Shown one piece after another: positions 9,041 through 18,010 of a stretch of 64,000 nt of DNA. Numbering within the stretch: position 1 is the stretch's first letter; every line of letters starts with the position of its first letter. A program made the position numbers and the translations under genes. The DNA comes from RGIG4140 sp045632845 (GTDB lineage: Bacteria > Pseudomonadota > Alphaproteobacteria > CAAHEQ01 > UBA3637): positions 124,001 to 188,000 of the forward strand of contig JAZQXL010000015.1 of the NCBI GenBank assembly GCA_045632845.1, written 5' to 3'. Under the pieces are notes generated by a model. The model did no database searches, was not told the origin of the DNA, and saw only the letters and a list, made by a program, of their open reading frames with translations.

Positions 9041-11182
9041 TTATCCTTCTTCTAAGAAGCTGCGGAGCTTGCGTGAACGGCTTGGATGTTTGAGTTTGCG
9101 CAAAGCTTTTGCTTCAATTTGGCGAATACGTTCACGGGTAACAGCAAATTGAAGACCAACTTCTTCCAATGTGTGGTCAGAGTTCATCCCAATCCCAAAG
9201 CGCATGCGAAGGACGCGTTCTTCACGAGGGGAGAGTGTTGACAACACAGCAGTGCAAGATTGGCGCAAGTTTGTTTGAATGGCCGCTTCCAATGGTTGGA
9301 TTGTGTTTTTGTCTTCAATAAAGTCACCAAGATGTGAATCTTCTTCATCCCCAACAGGTGTTTCAAGCGAAATCGGTTCTTTTGCAATTTTAAGAACTTT
9401 TTTAATCTTTTCAACAGACAAATTGATGCGTGGAGCCAATTCTTCAGGTGTTGGCTCATGCCCTGTTTCAAGCATCATTTGACGGCCGGTTTTGAGCATT
9501 TTGTTAATTGTTTCAATCATATGAACAGGGATACGGATTGTTCTTGCTTGATCAGCAATAGCCCGTGTGATTGATTGACGGATCCACCAGGTTGCATACG
9601 TTGAGAATTTGTAACCCCGTTGATATTCAAACTTATCAACAGCTTTCATCAATCCGATGTTTCCTTCTTGAATCAAATCAAGGAATTGAAGCCCTCTGTT
9701 TGTGTATTTTTTAGAAATTGAAATCACCAAACGCAAGTTTGCTTCAATCATTTCTTGTTTAGCTTTGTTTGTTTCTTGACGGCCTTTCTTTACGGTTGAT
9801 ACAATTCGGCGGTATTCAGAAACCGGAATGTGAACTTCGTCGATAATGCTTTGAATAGCAAGGCGAATATCAACAATTTCAGGTTTGTATCTTTCGATAA
9901 ATAATTGCCAATTTTTAGATTGTTTCTTTTCAGCTTTTTGGATCCATTTTGGATCAACTTCACTGTTTTGATAAAATTCTAAGAATTCTTCCCGTTCAAT
10001 TTTTGAAGAAGTGGCTAAACGAAGCAAGCGACCTTCTAACATTAATAACCGTTGATTGAAATCATTGAGTTCATCAATCAATTCTTCAATACGCAATGGG
10101 TTTAAACGGATGCTTTTTAATTTTGTTGCGATTTCCTGACGAAGCTCAATGTATCTTTTTTCAACAGTGCGAGGCAATGGTTTGTTGGCAATAAATGCAG
10201 CCATTTTTTCTTGTTTGACTTTTTCAAACTCAACATTGAGCTCTTCAATCGCAGTTAATGTTTCAACTGTTTGAGGAAGTAAAGATTCTTCCATTTGACC
10301 AATGCTCATTGCGCCATCAGCATAATCGTCTTCATCTTCGTCTTCATCTAATGAAGAAGCGTGCTTTTCTTCTGGTTCATCAATGATTGGTTCGTCATCT
10401 GATAAATCTTCTTTATCATCATCGTCAAAATCATCGCGAATATCTGTGTCCTCATCTTCATATTCGTCTTCATCTTCTGCATCCAAATTTTGAACAGCAG
10501 GAGCAGGGGTTTGTTTGGCAGAAGCTTTTGCCTTTGCTTTTTCATTTTGCAAAAGGGCTTCCGTTTTTTCAATTTTTGATAGTTCGAGGTGCAAGTCTTC
10601 TTCTTTTTGAGAGCCATCTTTTGTTGATTCGATGGAGGATTCCAAATCAATGATTTCACGCAAGAACATTGTGCCATCATTTAACTTTTGATGCCATGAA
10701 GAAAGAGCCTGCATTGTAAGGGAGCTTTCACTTAAACCCGTCATCATCACATCAATACCAGCTGCGATTCGTTTTGCAATGGCAATTTCCCCTTCACGAG
10801 AGAGCAATTCAACAGCGCCCATTTCTCTTAAATAAAGGCGAACAGGGTCATTGACACGGTTGCCTGTGTCGATTTCAACAGGCGCATCCTCATCGCCTTG
10901 AGTTGTGGTTAAAGATTTTTGTTCGGTTAAACTTTCGGTTAAGTCTGTTAAATCTTCAGTTCCATCGATAATGTTGATGCCCATATCTGTAAATGAGGAA
11001 ATAATCAATTCCATTGACTCTTCATTATGAGCGTCAGCAGGGATACATTTTTTCAATTCATTGAGTGAAACAAAGCCACGTTCTTTCCCTTTTTCAATCA
11101 ATTTTTTCATTGAAGCTTTGGACTCTTGAGTTGTGGCTGAACGGCTTTTGGATAATTGTTGATTATCGGAAAGAGAAGTCAT
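9041..11182 (-). CDS. rpoD: RpoD, primary sigma-70 factor
   Basis: This is the housekeeping sigma factor that directs RNA polymerase to TTGACA/TATAAT promoters such as those seen throughout this window. It is 713 residues when started at the ATG at 11182; upstream in-frame codons encode an unlikely hydrophobic stretch. Region 1.1 is at the N-terminus (KKLIEKGKERGFVSLNELK). Region 1.2 follows (DPVRLYLREMGAVELLSREGE). A long non-conserved region contains an unusually acidic stretch of Asp/Glu runs around residues 230-290. Regions 2-4 hold YATWWIRQSITRAIADQ and the helix-turn-helix EEVGLQFAVTRERIRQIEAK. It is last in the yqeY-dnaG-rpoD operon, 135 bases after dnaG. Confidence 0.97.
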   Translation of the reverse strand: MTSLSDNQQLSKSRSATTQESKASMKKLIEKGKERGFVSLNELKKCIPADAHNEESMELIISSFTDMGINIIDGTEDLTDLTESLTEQKSLTTTQGDEDAPVEIDTGNRVNDPVRLYLREMGAVELLSREGEIAIAKRIAAGIDVMMTGLSESSLTMQALSSWHQKLNDGTMFLREIIDLESSIESTKDGSQKEEDLHLELSKIEKTEALLQNEKAKAKASAKQTPAPAVQNLDAEDEDEYEDEDTDIRDDFDDDDKEDLSDDEPIIDEPEEKHASSLDEDEDEDDYADGAMSIGQMEESLLPQTVETLTAIEELNVEFEKVKQEKMAAFIANKPLPRTVEKRYIELRQEIATKLKSIRLNPLRIEELIDELNDFNQRLLMLEGRLLRLATSSKIEREEFLEFYQNSEVDPKWIQKAEKKQSKNWQLFIERYKPEIVDIRLAIQSIIDEVHIPVSEYRRIVSTVKKGRQETNKAKQEMIEANLRLVISISKKYTNRGLQFLDLIQEGNIGLMKAVDKFEYQRGYKFSTYATWWIRQSITRAIADQARTIRIPVHMIETINKMLKTGRQMMLETGHEPTPEELAPRINLSVEKIKKVLKIAKEPISLETPVGDEEDSHLGDFIEDKNTIQPLEAAIQTNLRQSCTAVLSTLSPREERVLRMRFGIGMNSDHTLEEVGLQFAVTRERIRQIEAKALRKLKHPSRSRKLRSFLEEG

Positions 11183-11317
11183 AAGGCAACACCATATAAA
11201 AAATATTGAAAATAATTTGGGGCTAATATACGATTTTTTTATGCCGCTGTCAACTATTTTTATCTTTAAAAATGTATTTTTATTTTTTTTATTTTTTTCT
11301 TTGAAAAACAAAGAGAT

Positions 11318-13060
11318 TTATTCAGGATTTGAAAGGGATAATAGTTCGTTTTTAATTGCTTGAATTTCAGCCCAAAGCGATTCGTTTCCCGTTTCATTAA
11401 ATTCCATCACTTTTTTTTGACATTCTTCTTCTAAGGAGCGGATTTGATAAATGTGCAGCCAGTGGCGAATGTCATGAATGACTTCTTCAACTGTTTTAGA
11501 TGCTTTTTGAAGCATTTCCATTTCAGGTAATTTAATCCCATCAACTTCTTCAAAAACAGCATTTTTAAGGTCGGTTGAAGAAATTTCTGGGTTGTCAAAA
11601 AGCTTTTCTAAAACTTTTTCCTTTATTGTTTGAAGGCTGTTTTCATGCAAATTGATGGAGGCAATTTCTTCAATAAAATTTTGTGCAATTTTGGGATAGC
11701 AAAGCAAATAGGCAAGCAACATGCGCCCTTCAATGGTGTTTTTTTGAGGTTTTAAAATGCTTTGGGCATCATTGAAGGAAAGGGGGGATTTTTTCTTTTC
11801 TCGTCCTAATTGCCAAAGTTGCTTTTTCATTTCTTTTAAATAATAAACACGAATGCGTTCATCTTGAATTTTTTCAATCAATTCAGTGGCTTCTTTTTCA
11901 AGTTTTGCCATACGTTCTGGTGTGTCAACTGATCTGTTTTCAAGCAGCATATTCCAAAGAGCGTAGAAAAGACTTTTTGGGTTGTCGACCATGCTTTTAA
12001 ACGCTTCAGGTGATTTTTTTCTAATCATATCATCTGGATCAAATGGATCTGGCAAAAAGACAAATTGAAGGGATTTTCCTGCCTTTAAAAGGGGTAGGGC
12101 CCGAAGCAGGGCACGTGAAGATGCTTTTCTTCCTGCTTTATCACCATCAAAACAAATGATGGGTTCATCACATTCTTTCCACAAAAGTTGGAGTTGGTTT
12201 TCTGTAAAAGCTGTTCCAAGGGGTGCCACAGCATTTGTAAACCCTGCGCTGTGTAAGGCAATCACATCCATATATCCTTCAACAATAATGGCGCTGTTTG
12301 ATTTTCGAATGGTGTCAATTGCATTTGGGATGGCGTAAAGTTGCTCGCCTTTATGAAAAAGAGCTGTATCGGGGGAGTTTAAATATTTAGGTTCACCTTT
12401 ACGCATTAATCTGCCCCCAAAGCCGATAACACGTTTGCGTTTATCTAAAATTGGGAACATGACACGGTCATAAAAATAATCATGATACCCCTCACGGCCT
12501 TGGTTTTTGGCAATAAGACCCAATTCTTGTGCGAGTGTAAAAGAAATGTTTGCTTCTTTTAAAAGAGGGGTGAGCTCAGATCCGCTCGGGGCATAGCCAA
12601 GGCGAAATTGTTTGGCAATTTCCCCTGTAATCCCTCTGTTTTTTAAATATTCCCGCGCTTGTTCACCTGCGGGTGAAAAAAGGTTTTTTTGAAAGAAAAG
12701 GCAAGCCTTTTCCATAATATCTAACAGGGTGTTAAACCTTGTTTCTTGCGCTTGATTTTTGGGGTTTTGGTCGGGTATTTTAAGTCCCGCTAGATTGGCA
12801 AGGTGCTCAACCGCCTCCATAAAAGGCATTTTTTCACAATCAGTTAAAAAGTTGATGACATTGCCATGGGCTCCACAGCCAAAACAGTGATAAAACCCTT
12901 TTTCATCATTGATGGTGAAGGAAGGTGTTTTTTCATGGTGGAAGGGGCATAAGCCTAAAAACTCACGTCCTTTTTTGGTGAGTTTGATTTTGCGACCAAT
13001 AATAGATGAAACGCTGACACGCTCTTTTATTTCATCTAAAAAAGCTGGAGGAAAGCTCAT
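11318..13060 (-). CDS. dnaG: DnaG, DNA primase
   Basis: DnaG synthesises RNA primers at the replication fork. Its 580 residues show, in order, the CHC2 zinc ribbon (CPFHHEKTPSF and CFGCGAHGN, residues 38-65), the catalytic core, and the TOPRIM domain with VEGYMDVIALH and later CFDGDKAGRKA. A helical C-terminal region for helicase contact follows. The start is ATG. It sits between yqeY (22 bases upstream) and rpoD, reproducing a widespread macromolecular-synthesis gene order. Confidence 0.97.
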   Translation of the reverse strand: MSFPPAFLDEIKERVSVSSIIGRKIKLTKKGREFLGLCPFHHEKTPSFTINDEKGFYHCFGCGAHGNVINFLTDCEKMPFMEAVEHLANLAGLKIPDQNPKNQAQETRFNTLLDIMEKACLFFQKNLFSPAGEQAREYLKNRGITGEIAKQFRLGYAPSGSELTPLLKEANISFTLAQELGLIAKNQGREGYHDYFYDRVMFPILDKRKRVIGFGGRLMRKGEPKYLNSPDTALFHKGEQLYAIPNAIDTIRKSNSAIIVEGYMDVIALHSAGFTNAVAPLGTAFTENQLQLLWKECDEPIICFDGDKAGRKASSRALLRALPLLKAGKSLQFVFLPDPFDPDDMIRKKSPEAFKSMVDNPKSLFYALWNMLLENRSVDTPERMAKLEKEATELIEKIQDERIRVYYLKEMKKQLWQLGREKKKSPLSFNDAQSILKPQKNTIEGRMLLAYLLCYPKIAQNFIEEIASINLHENSLQTIKEKVLEKLFDNPEISSTDLKNAVFEEVDGIKLPEMEMLQKASKTVEEVIHDIRHWLHIYQIRSLEEECQKKVMEFNETGNESLWAEIQAIKNELLSLSNPE

Positions 13061-13082
13061 GCCCTAATGCCTTTTTGTTTTT

Positions 13083-13541
13083 TTAAGCGCCAAGTTTGGA
13101 TTTGATTAAAGCAGAAGCAGCTGCAAAATCCATTTTGCCAGCATATTTTGCTTTTAAAGCGCCCATAACTTTGCCCATATCTTTAATACCAGCAGCGCCT
13201 GTTTCTTGAATGAGGGCATCAATGGCAGCGCTAACTTCTTCAGCAGACATTTGTTTTGGTAAGAATAAACTGATGACGTCAATTTCTGCTTGTTCTTTTT
13301 GAGCCAAATCATCACGGCCACCTTTTTGATACATGCTGATGCTTTCATTGCGTTGTTTGACCATGCTCATGAGCAAGTTTAAAATAGCTGTATCATCAAT
13401 GCCATCTAAGTTGCCTTTGGGGCGAGCTTCAATATCTTTATCTTTAATCGCAGCATTGATCAAACGAATTGTTGCAACTTTTGTTTCATCTTTTGCTTTT
13501 AAAGCTTCAACCAATGCTTTTTTTAAATCATCTCTAATCAT
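13083..13541 (-). CDS. GatB/YqeY domain protein
   Basis: This is a 152-residue YqeY-like protein, related to the tRNA-binding tail of the amidotransferase subunit GatB. Typical stretches are DDLKKALVEALKAKDE at the start, RNESISMYQKGGRDDLAQKE in the middle and KDMGKVMGALKAKYAGKMD near the end. It is first in the yqeY-dnaG-rpoD operon, with AAAGGAG upstream of ATG and a promoter about 30 bases before that. The exact role is unsettled in the literature. Confidence 0.92.
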   Translation of the reverse strand: MIRDDLKKALVEALKAKDETKVATIRLINAAIKDKDIEARPKGNLDGIDDTAILNLLMSMVKQRNESISMYQKGGRDDLAQKEQAEIDVISLFLPKQMSAEEVSAAIDALIQETGAAGIKDMGKVMGALKAKYAGKMDFAAASALIKSKLGA

Positions 13542-13571
13542 TTTATTCTCCTTTAGTTTAATTGTTAAGAT

Positions 13572-13600
13572 ATTCTAATACGAAAAAAAGATTTTATCAA
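13572..13600 (-). promoter_or_regulatory. Promoter of the yqeY-dnaG-rpoD operon
   Basis: Read on the minus strand: TTGATA (13600-13595), a 17-base spacer, and TAGAAT (13577-13572). Confidence 0.7.
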
Positions 13601-13673
13601 TAAAAAATGATTGATTATTTTTTTATTTTGCCGCATATTTTTCATAAAATGACTTATATGAGGGGAGATTTAA

Positions 13674-14363
13674 ATGTTTTTATCAAGCATAATTGGTTTT
13701 TTGATGGGGTGTTTTGTTCCTGCTATTGCTAGCAGGTTTGGCAAGATTTTGCCAGCTGACCCAGGCCTTGTTTTGGTGCAAATGTGGCATAAGCCTTGCC
13801 TAACAAAAAGCAAGGATGAACAAAAAAACAAACGTCTAAAAGCGCTTTGGGAAAAGTTCTTTAAAGTTTCATTTTGTTGGGGTCTTTCAACAGGTGTTCT
13901 TTTTACACTTTGTGCCAATATGTTTGTTGGGGTCTCTTTTTATTTGGCTTGTGCATTTATATATATGGTATCTCTCTTGATGAGTGTTGATAGAATGTAT
14001 TATCTTTTGCCAGATTTTTTCACCATTCCTTTGCTGGTTCTTGGCTTTACATATGTTTATTTGGGAGGAACGCAAGTTTCAATGTTGGAAAGTTTGATTG
14101 GAGCTTGGTATGGGTATTTTGTTTCAATTATATCTGTTGTGATGTTAAGCACGCTCAAAAAGGCAGAATTTGGCGCAGGAGATGCAAAAATGCTGACCGC
14201 TCTAGGGGCTTGGTTTGGTATTATTGGATTAAGCATAACACTTGTGATTTCTTTTGTTTTCTTTTTGGTTGAAGCTCTTGTTTATAAAAGAAATGTGGGG
14301 CCATTTGGTCCTGCACTTGGCAGTGCTGCAATTATTGTTTTTCTCTTGTTGAACTTGAAATAA
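13674..14363 (+). CDS. Prepilin peptidase, A24 family
   Basis: This is a membrane aspartyl protease of the type IV prepilin peptidase family, which cleaves leader peptides of pilin-like proteins. It has 229 residues with about six or seven hydrophobic segments. The two catalytic aspartates of the family are visible: SVDRMYYLLPDFFTIPLL, and GAGDAKML matching the GxGD signature. An N-terminal segment like that of full-length PilD is present but lacks the paired CxxC motifs, so methyltransferase activity is doubtful. The ATG follows AGGGGAG. No pilin genes are in the window. A promoter for the next gene lies directly downstream. Confidence 0.85.
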   Translation: MFLSSIIGFLMGCFVPAIASRFGKILPADPGLVLVQMWHKPCLTKSKDEQKNKRLKALWEKFFKVSFCWGLSTGVLFTLCANMFVGVSFYLACAFIYMVSLLMSVDRMYYLLPDFFTIPLLVLGFTYVYLGGTQVSMLESLIGAWYGYFVSIISVVMLSTLKKAEFGAGDAKMLTALGAWFGIIGLSITLVISFVFFLVEALVYKRNVGPFGPALGSAAIIVFLLLNLK

Positions 14364-14366
14364 TAG

Positions 14367-14395
14367 TAGACATTTTTGAAAAAAACAGGTATAAA
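14367..14395 (+). promoter_or_regulatory. Putative promoter upstream of the RodZ-like gene
   Basis: TAGACA (14367-14372) and TATAAA (14390-14395) with a 17-base spacer, 29 bases before the ATG. Confidence 0.6.
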
Positions 14396-14424
14396 GAACT
14401 ATATATGTTTTATAAAGGAATAAG

Positions 14425-15402
14425 ATGATGACAGAAAATGAAGAGATCGAAACTTTAGAAGTTGAAGAAATGCCAGTGCTTCAAACGGTTTTAGCTTTGG
14501 ATTTGCCATTGGGTGATATATTGAAAAATACGCGGCAAGAAAAAGGCTTAGAACTTTCTGAAATTGCGCAATCTCTTTGTATTCGTGAGAGTTTTTTAAT
14601 TGCGCTTGAAGAAGGGGATTATTCTTCTTTCCCAGCATTGGTTTATGGGGCAGGTTTTTTAAGAAGTTATGCCTCCTATTTGGGGTTGGATGCAAACTCA
14701 ATGACTAAAAAGTTTCATAATGAAACCTCTCATTTAAAAGAAAATCAATCTGAGCCATTAACTGTTTCAGACAAAAATGTTGTTCCAACCAAACGGTTTT
14801 TAACCCTTCTTTTGGGGGCTGTTGTTTTGATCTCATTGGGGTGTTATTTCTGCTCAAATAAAGAGGCTTCTTTGATCACACAACCTGTTGCGGATGAAAA
14901 GGTTTCAACCTCTGATAAGGCGGAAGGGACAACACCTCCTGTGGTTGAAGTTTTGGAAAAAGAGGCTAATCAAAATCAAGCCGTTTTGTCAGCACCAGTG
15001 ATGACAGATACCCTTGTTCAACAAATAAAACCCGTTGAAGTTGATGCAAAAGCTCTTTCACAAGAATTAAAAGCTCTTGTGCCAACAGGGGAAGGAAATA
15101 AAGAAGTAAAAGAAGCACCAATTCCAACTGTATATGGGGAAAAAGAGGGGACACGTCTTTCGATCAAAGCAACCAGCAAAGTTTGGGTTGAAGTGAAGGC
15201 AGGAGATAAAATTTTGCTCAGCAAAGTTTTGCAAGAAGGGGATTCTTATAATCCACCATTAGAAGCTCAAGATTATGAGTTGAGAACAGGTAATGCAGGG
15301 GCTTTATCTGTTTATGTTGATGGGGAATTTAAAAAAGTTTTGGGCCGTAAAGGTCATGTTTTGAAAAATGTTAAATTAACTGTTGATGCTTATGAAAATT
15401 AG
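14425..15402 (+). CDS. RodZ-like helix-turn-helix membrane protein
   Basis: This is a 325-residue bitopic protein. Residues 28-95 form a cytoplasmic Xre-type helix-turn-helix (ILKNTRQEKGLELSEIAQSL ... EGDYSSFPALVYGAGFLRSYA), which in RodZ contacts the MreB cytoskeleton. One transmembrane helix lies at about 127-145 (RFLTLLLGAVVLISLGCYF). A low-complexity linker follows. The C-terminal DUF4115-like beta domain starts near 235 (TRLSIKATSKVWVEVKAGDK) and would be periplasmic. The role would be cell shape or elongation. The ATG at 14425 follows AAAGGA. A terminator separates it from prfA. Confidence 0.82.
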   Translation: MMTENEEIETLEVEEMPVLQTVLALDLPLGDILKNTRQEKGLELSEIAQSLCIRESFLIALEEGDYSSFPALVYGAGFLRSYASYLGLDANSMTKKFHNETSHLKENQSEPLTVSDKNVVPTKRFLTLLLGAVVLISLGCYFCSNKEASLITQPVADEKVSTSDKAEGTTPPVVEVLEKEANQNQAVLSAPVMTDTLVQQIKPVEVDAKALSQELKALVPTGEGNKEVKEAPIPTVYGEKEGTRLSIKATSKVWVEVKAGDKILLSKVLQEGDSYNPPLEAQDYELRTGNAGALSVYVDGEFKKVLGRKGHVLKNVKLTVDAYEN

Positions 15403-15411
15403 CAAAAACGA

Positions 15412-15452
15412 AAAAACACTCTTTATGGGGTAATCTCGCAGAGTGTTTTTTT
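15412..15452 (+). terminator. Terminator between the RodZ-like gene and prfA
   Basis: An 11-base perfect stem: AAAAACACTCT (15412-15422) with AGAGTGTTTTT (15440-15450), then T residues. It ends 15 bases before the prfA start, so the prfA promoter is unclear. Confidence 0.85.
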
Positions 15453-15466
15453 ATATGGAGAAAAAT

Positions 15467-16537
15467 ATGAATTTTGAACAAAAGTTAGATCCAATTATTT
15501 CACGATATGAAGAAGTAACAGCACTTTTATCACAAGAGCTTTCAAGTGATGAGTTTGTTAAACTTTCAAAAGAATTAAGTTCGTTGGAAGAAATTAATAA
15601 AGCAGGCATTCAGTACAAAAAAATGAAACAAGATCTGGCTGATGCTGAATTGATGCTTCAAGATGATTCTTTGGATGCTGAAATGAAAGAAATGGCAAAT
15701 GAAGAGTTTTATTCTTTAAAAGAAGGGATTGCAGAGCTTGAAAAACAAATTCAAATTTTGCTTTTACCAAAAGATGAGGCGGATGACAGAAACGTTATTT
15801 TGGAAGTCAGAGCTGGAACAGGAGGGGAAGAAGCAGCACTCTTTGGGGCTGAATTGTTCCGTATGTATGAGCGATACGCTTCAATGAAAGGCTGGCGTTT
15901 TGAAGTACTTTCATTGAATGAAACAGGTCTTGGCGGGTATAAAGAGGCTGTTGCTCAAATTTCTGGTAACTCGGTATTTGCACGTCTTAAATTTGAATCT
16001 GGTGCGCATCGGGTCCAACGTGTGCCTGAAACAGAATCAGGTGGCCGTGTTCACACCTCTGCTGCCACAGTTGCTGTTTTGCCAGAGGCCCAAGAAGTTG
16101 ATGTTGAAATTAATGAAGCTGATTTGGAAATCACAACTTGCCGTGCTTCTGGAGCGGGTGGTCAGCACGTTAACAAAACAGACAGTGCCATCAGAATTGT
16201 GCACAAACCAACAGGCATTGCGGTTGAATGTCAAGAAGAACGTTCACAGTTTAAGAATAAAGACAAGGCGATGATGCGTTTGAGAACGGCTCTTTATGAT
16301 ATGCAACGTCAAGCATTGGATAAAGAACGCTCCCAAAACAGAAAAACACAAGTCGGATCAGGGGATCGGTCTGAACGTATCAGAACATATAACTACCCTC
16401 AAGGGCGTGTGACAGATCACAGAATCAACAAAACATCTTATCAGTTGACAGAGGTTATTTCTGGGGCAGGGTTGGATGAGTTTGTTGAAGCGCTTGTTTT
16501 AGAAGATCAAATGGCAAGGTTGGCTGAAATTGAATAA
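15467..16537 (+). CDS. prfA: PrfA, peptide chain release factor 1
   Basis: RF1 terminates translation at UAA and UAG. It is 356 residues if started at the ATG at 15467, which has GGAG six bases upstream; the in-frame ATG at 15455 overlaps this site and is less likely. The catalytic GGQ motif is in ASGAGGQHVNKTDSA. The stretch GGRVHTSAATVAVLPE is the RF1 rather than the RF2 form. The N-terminal domain is a helical Glu/Lys-rich bundle. It overlaps prmC by eight bases, coupling the factor to the enzyme that methylates its GGQ glutamine. Confidence 0.95.
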   Translation: MNFEQKLDPIISRYEEVTALLSQELSSDEFVKLSKELSSLEEINKAGIQYKKMKQDLADAELMLQDDSLDAEMKEMANEEFYSLKEGIAELEKQIQILLLPKDEADDRNVILEVRAGTGGEEAALFGAELFRMYERYASMKGWRFEVLSLNETGLGGYKEAVAQISGNSVFARLKFESGAHRVQRVPETESGGRVHTSAATVAVLPEAQEVDVEINEADLEITTCRASGAGGQHVNKTDSAIRIVHKPTGIAVECQEERSQFKNKDKAMMRLRTALYDMQRQALDKERSQNRKTQVGSGDRSERIRTYNYPQGRVTDHRINKTSYQLTEVISGAGLDEFVEALVLEDQMARLAEIE

Positions 16538-17354
16538 TTCAAAATCACAAAATCAACTTGTTGGTGAAATTGAAAAAAAACTGGTGGGTATTAGTCAATG
16601 CCCGCATTTAGATGCTTTATTTTTTGTGCAAGCATGTGTTCGTCAACAAAAAGAAATAACACCTTCTTTGGTGGCGGATTTTGTTGTGCGGGTTAAAAAA
16701 AATGAACCTGTTTCAAAAATTGTTGGAGAGCGGGGGTTTTGGGCATTAGATTTTAAAGTGAGCGCTGATGTGTTAGATCCTCGCCCTGATTCTGAAACAA
16801 TTATTGAAGGGGTCTTATCTTACTTTAAAGAAAAATCAGCTCCACTTGATATTTTAGATGTTGGAACAGGCTCAGGGTGTTTGTTGATTTCTCTTTTATA
16901 TGAATACAAAAATGCCAAAGGCGTTGGTGTTGATGTTTCTGAAAAAGCGTTAGCCATTGCACAAGAAAATGGGGCCAACTTTAATGCAATATTTTTAAAA
17001 AAAGACTTGTTTTCAAAAGAGTTTGTAAAAGATTTGCCTTTGTTTGACGTGATTGTTTCAAACCCGCCTTATATTCCAACAGCTGAGGTTGATTTGTTGG
17101 ATGAAAATGTGCGTCTTTATGATCCTTTGCTTGCCTTGGATGGGGGAAAAGATGGGTTGGATGCGTATAGAAGTTTGGCAAAATCATTAAAGCATCTTTT
17201 AAAACCGAACGGCAAAATATTTTTTGAAATTGGAAAAGGACAAGAAAAAGACATTGTTTCTTATATGCAACAAGAAGGGTACATCTTCGTTCAAGAACTT
17301 AAGGATTTGGCGGGTATTATCCGTGTGCTTGTTTTTTCTTGTGCTGAAAAATAA
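16530..17354 (+). CDS. prmC: PrmC, release factor glutamine methyltransferase
   Basis: PrmC transfers a methyl group from S-adenosylmethionine to the glutamine of the release factor GGQ motif. It has 274 residues. The family's substrate-recognition part is N-terminal (EPVSKIVGERGFWALDFKV, then PRPDSETIIE). The SAM-binding motif is LDVGTGSGCLLISLL, and the catalytic VSNPPYIP motif binds the glutamine side chain. The start is TTG inside the end of prfA, with AAGG upstream; the eight-base overlap suggests translational coupling. Confidence 0.93.
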   Translation: MNNSKSQNQLVGEIEKKLVGISQCPHLDALFFVQACVRQQKEITPSLVADFVVRVKKNEPVSKIVGERGFWALDFKVSADVLDPRPDSETIIEGVLSYFKEKSAPLDILDVGTGSGCLLISLLYEYKNAKGVGVDVSEKALAIAQENGANFNAIFLKKDLFSKEFVKDLPLFDVIVSNPPYIPTAEVDLLDENVRLYDPLLALDGGKDGLDAYRSLAKSLKHLLKPNGKIFFEIGKGQEKDIVSYMQQEGYIFVQELKDLAGIIRVLVFSCAEK

Positions 17355-17362
17355 TTTTTTAC

Positions 17363-17391
17363 TTGAAAAATAAACTTTTTTTTTGTAAAAT
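17363..17391 (+). promoter_or_regulatory. Putative promoter of efp-suhB
   Basis: TTGAAA (17363-17368), a 17-base spacer, and TAAAAT (17386-17391), 55 bases before the efp ATG. Confidence 0.65.
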
Positions 17392-17446
17392 AAACGAAAT
17401 TCACATTAAGTGGATGAGATTTTTAACATAGTGAAAAGGAAAATGC

Positions 17447-18010
17447 ATGAAAACACAAGCAAACAATATTAGACCAGGTTGGATTATTGAACACAATGGA
17501 AAACAATGGACAGTGATGAAAACACAGGTAACAAAGCCAGGAAAAGGCGGTGCTTTCATGCAAGTTGAAATGCGTGACTTGGCTAGTGGAAACAAAACAA
17601 ATGAACGTTTCAGAACAGAAGACACGATTGAAAAATTAACATCCGAAAATATTGATTGCCAATATCTTTATCGTGAAGGCGATACACTTTATTTTATGAA
17701 TAAAGAAACATATGACCAAATTGAAATCCCAGCTGATTTGATGGGTGAAGGTGTCGCATTCTTACAAGATAATATGGAAGTTGTTGCCAACACAATTGAA
17801 GGCAAAGTTGTTGGTATTGAATTGCCTTTACACGTTGTTTGCACCATTGTTGAAACAGAACCTTATTTGAAAGGTCAAACTGTTACAACATCATACAAAC
17901 CAGCAATTTTAGACAATGGTTTGAGAACAAGCATTCCTCCTTTTGTGACAACTGGGGAAAAGATTGTTGTTGCAACAGCTGATTGTTCCTATGTTGAAAG
18001 GGCTAAATAA
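17447..18010 (+). CDS. efp: EF-P, translation elongation factor P
   Basis: EF-P relieves ribosome stalling at consecutive prolines. It has 187 residues and three beta-barrel domains. The N-terminal KOW-like domain carries the modification loop TKPGKGGAFMQVEMRDL, with a lysine at the tip, consistent with beta-lysylation. The C-terminal signature lies around TVTTSYKPAILDNGLRTSIPPFVTTGEKI. An ATG with AAAAGGAAAA upstream is used. Its stop overlaps the suhB start by one base (TAATG), so the two are probably co-translated. This pairing is common in Alphaproteobacteria. Confidence 0.96.
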   Translation: MKTQANNIRPGWIIEHNGKQWTVMKTQVTKPGKGGAFMQVEMRDLASGNKTNERFRTEDTIEKLTSENIDCQYLYREGDTLYFMNKETYDQIEIPADLMGEGVAFLQDNMEVVANTIEGKVVGIELPLHVVCTIVETEPYLKGQTVTTSYKPAILDNGLRTSIPPFVTTGEKIVVATADCSYVERAK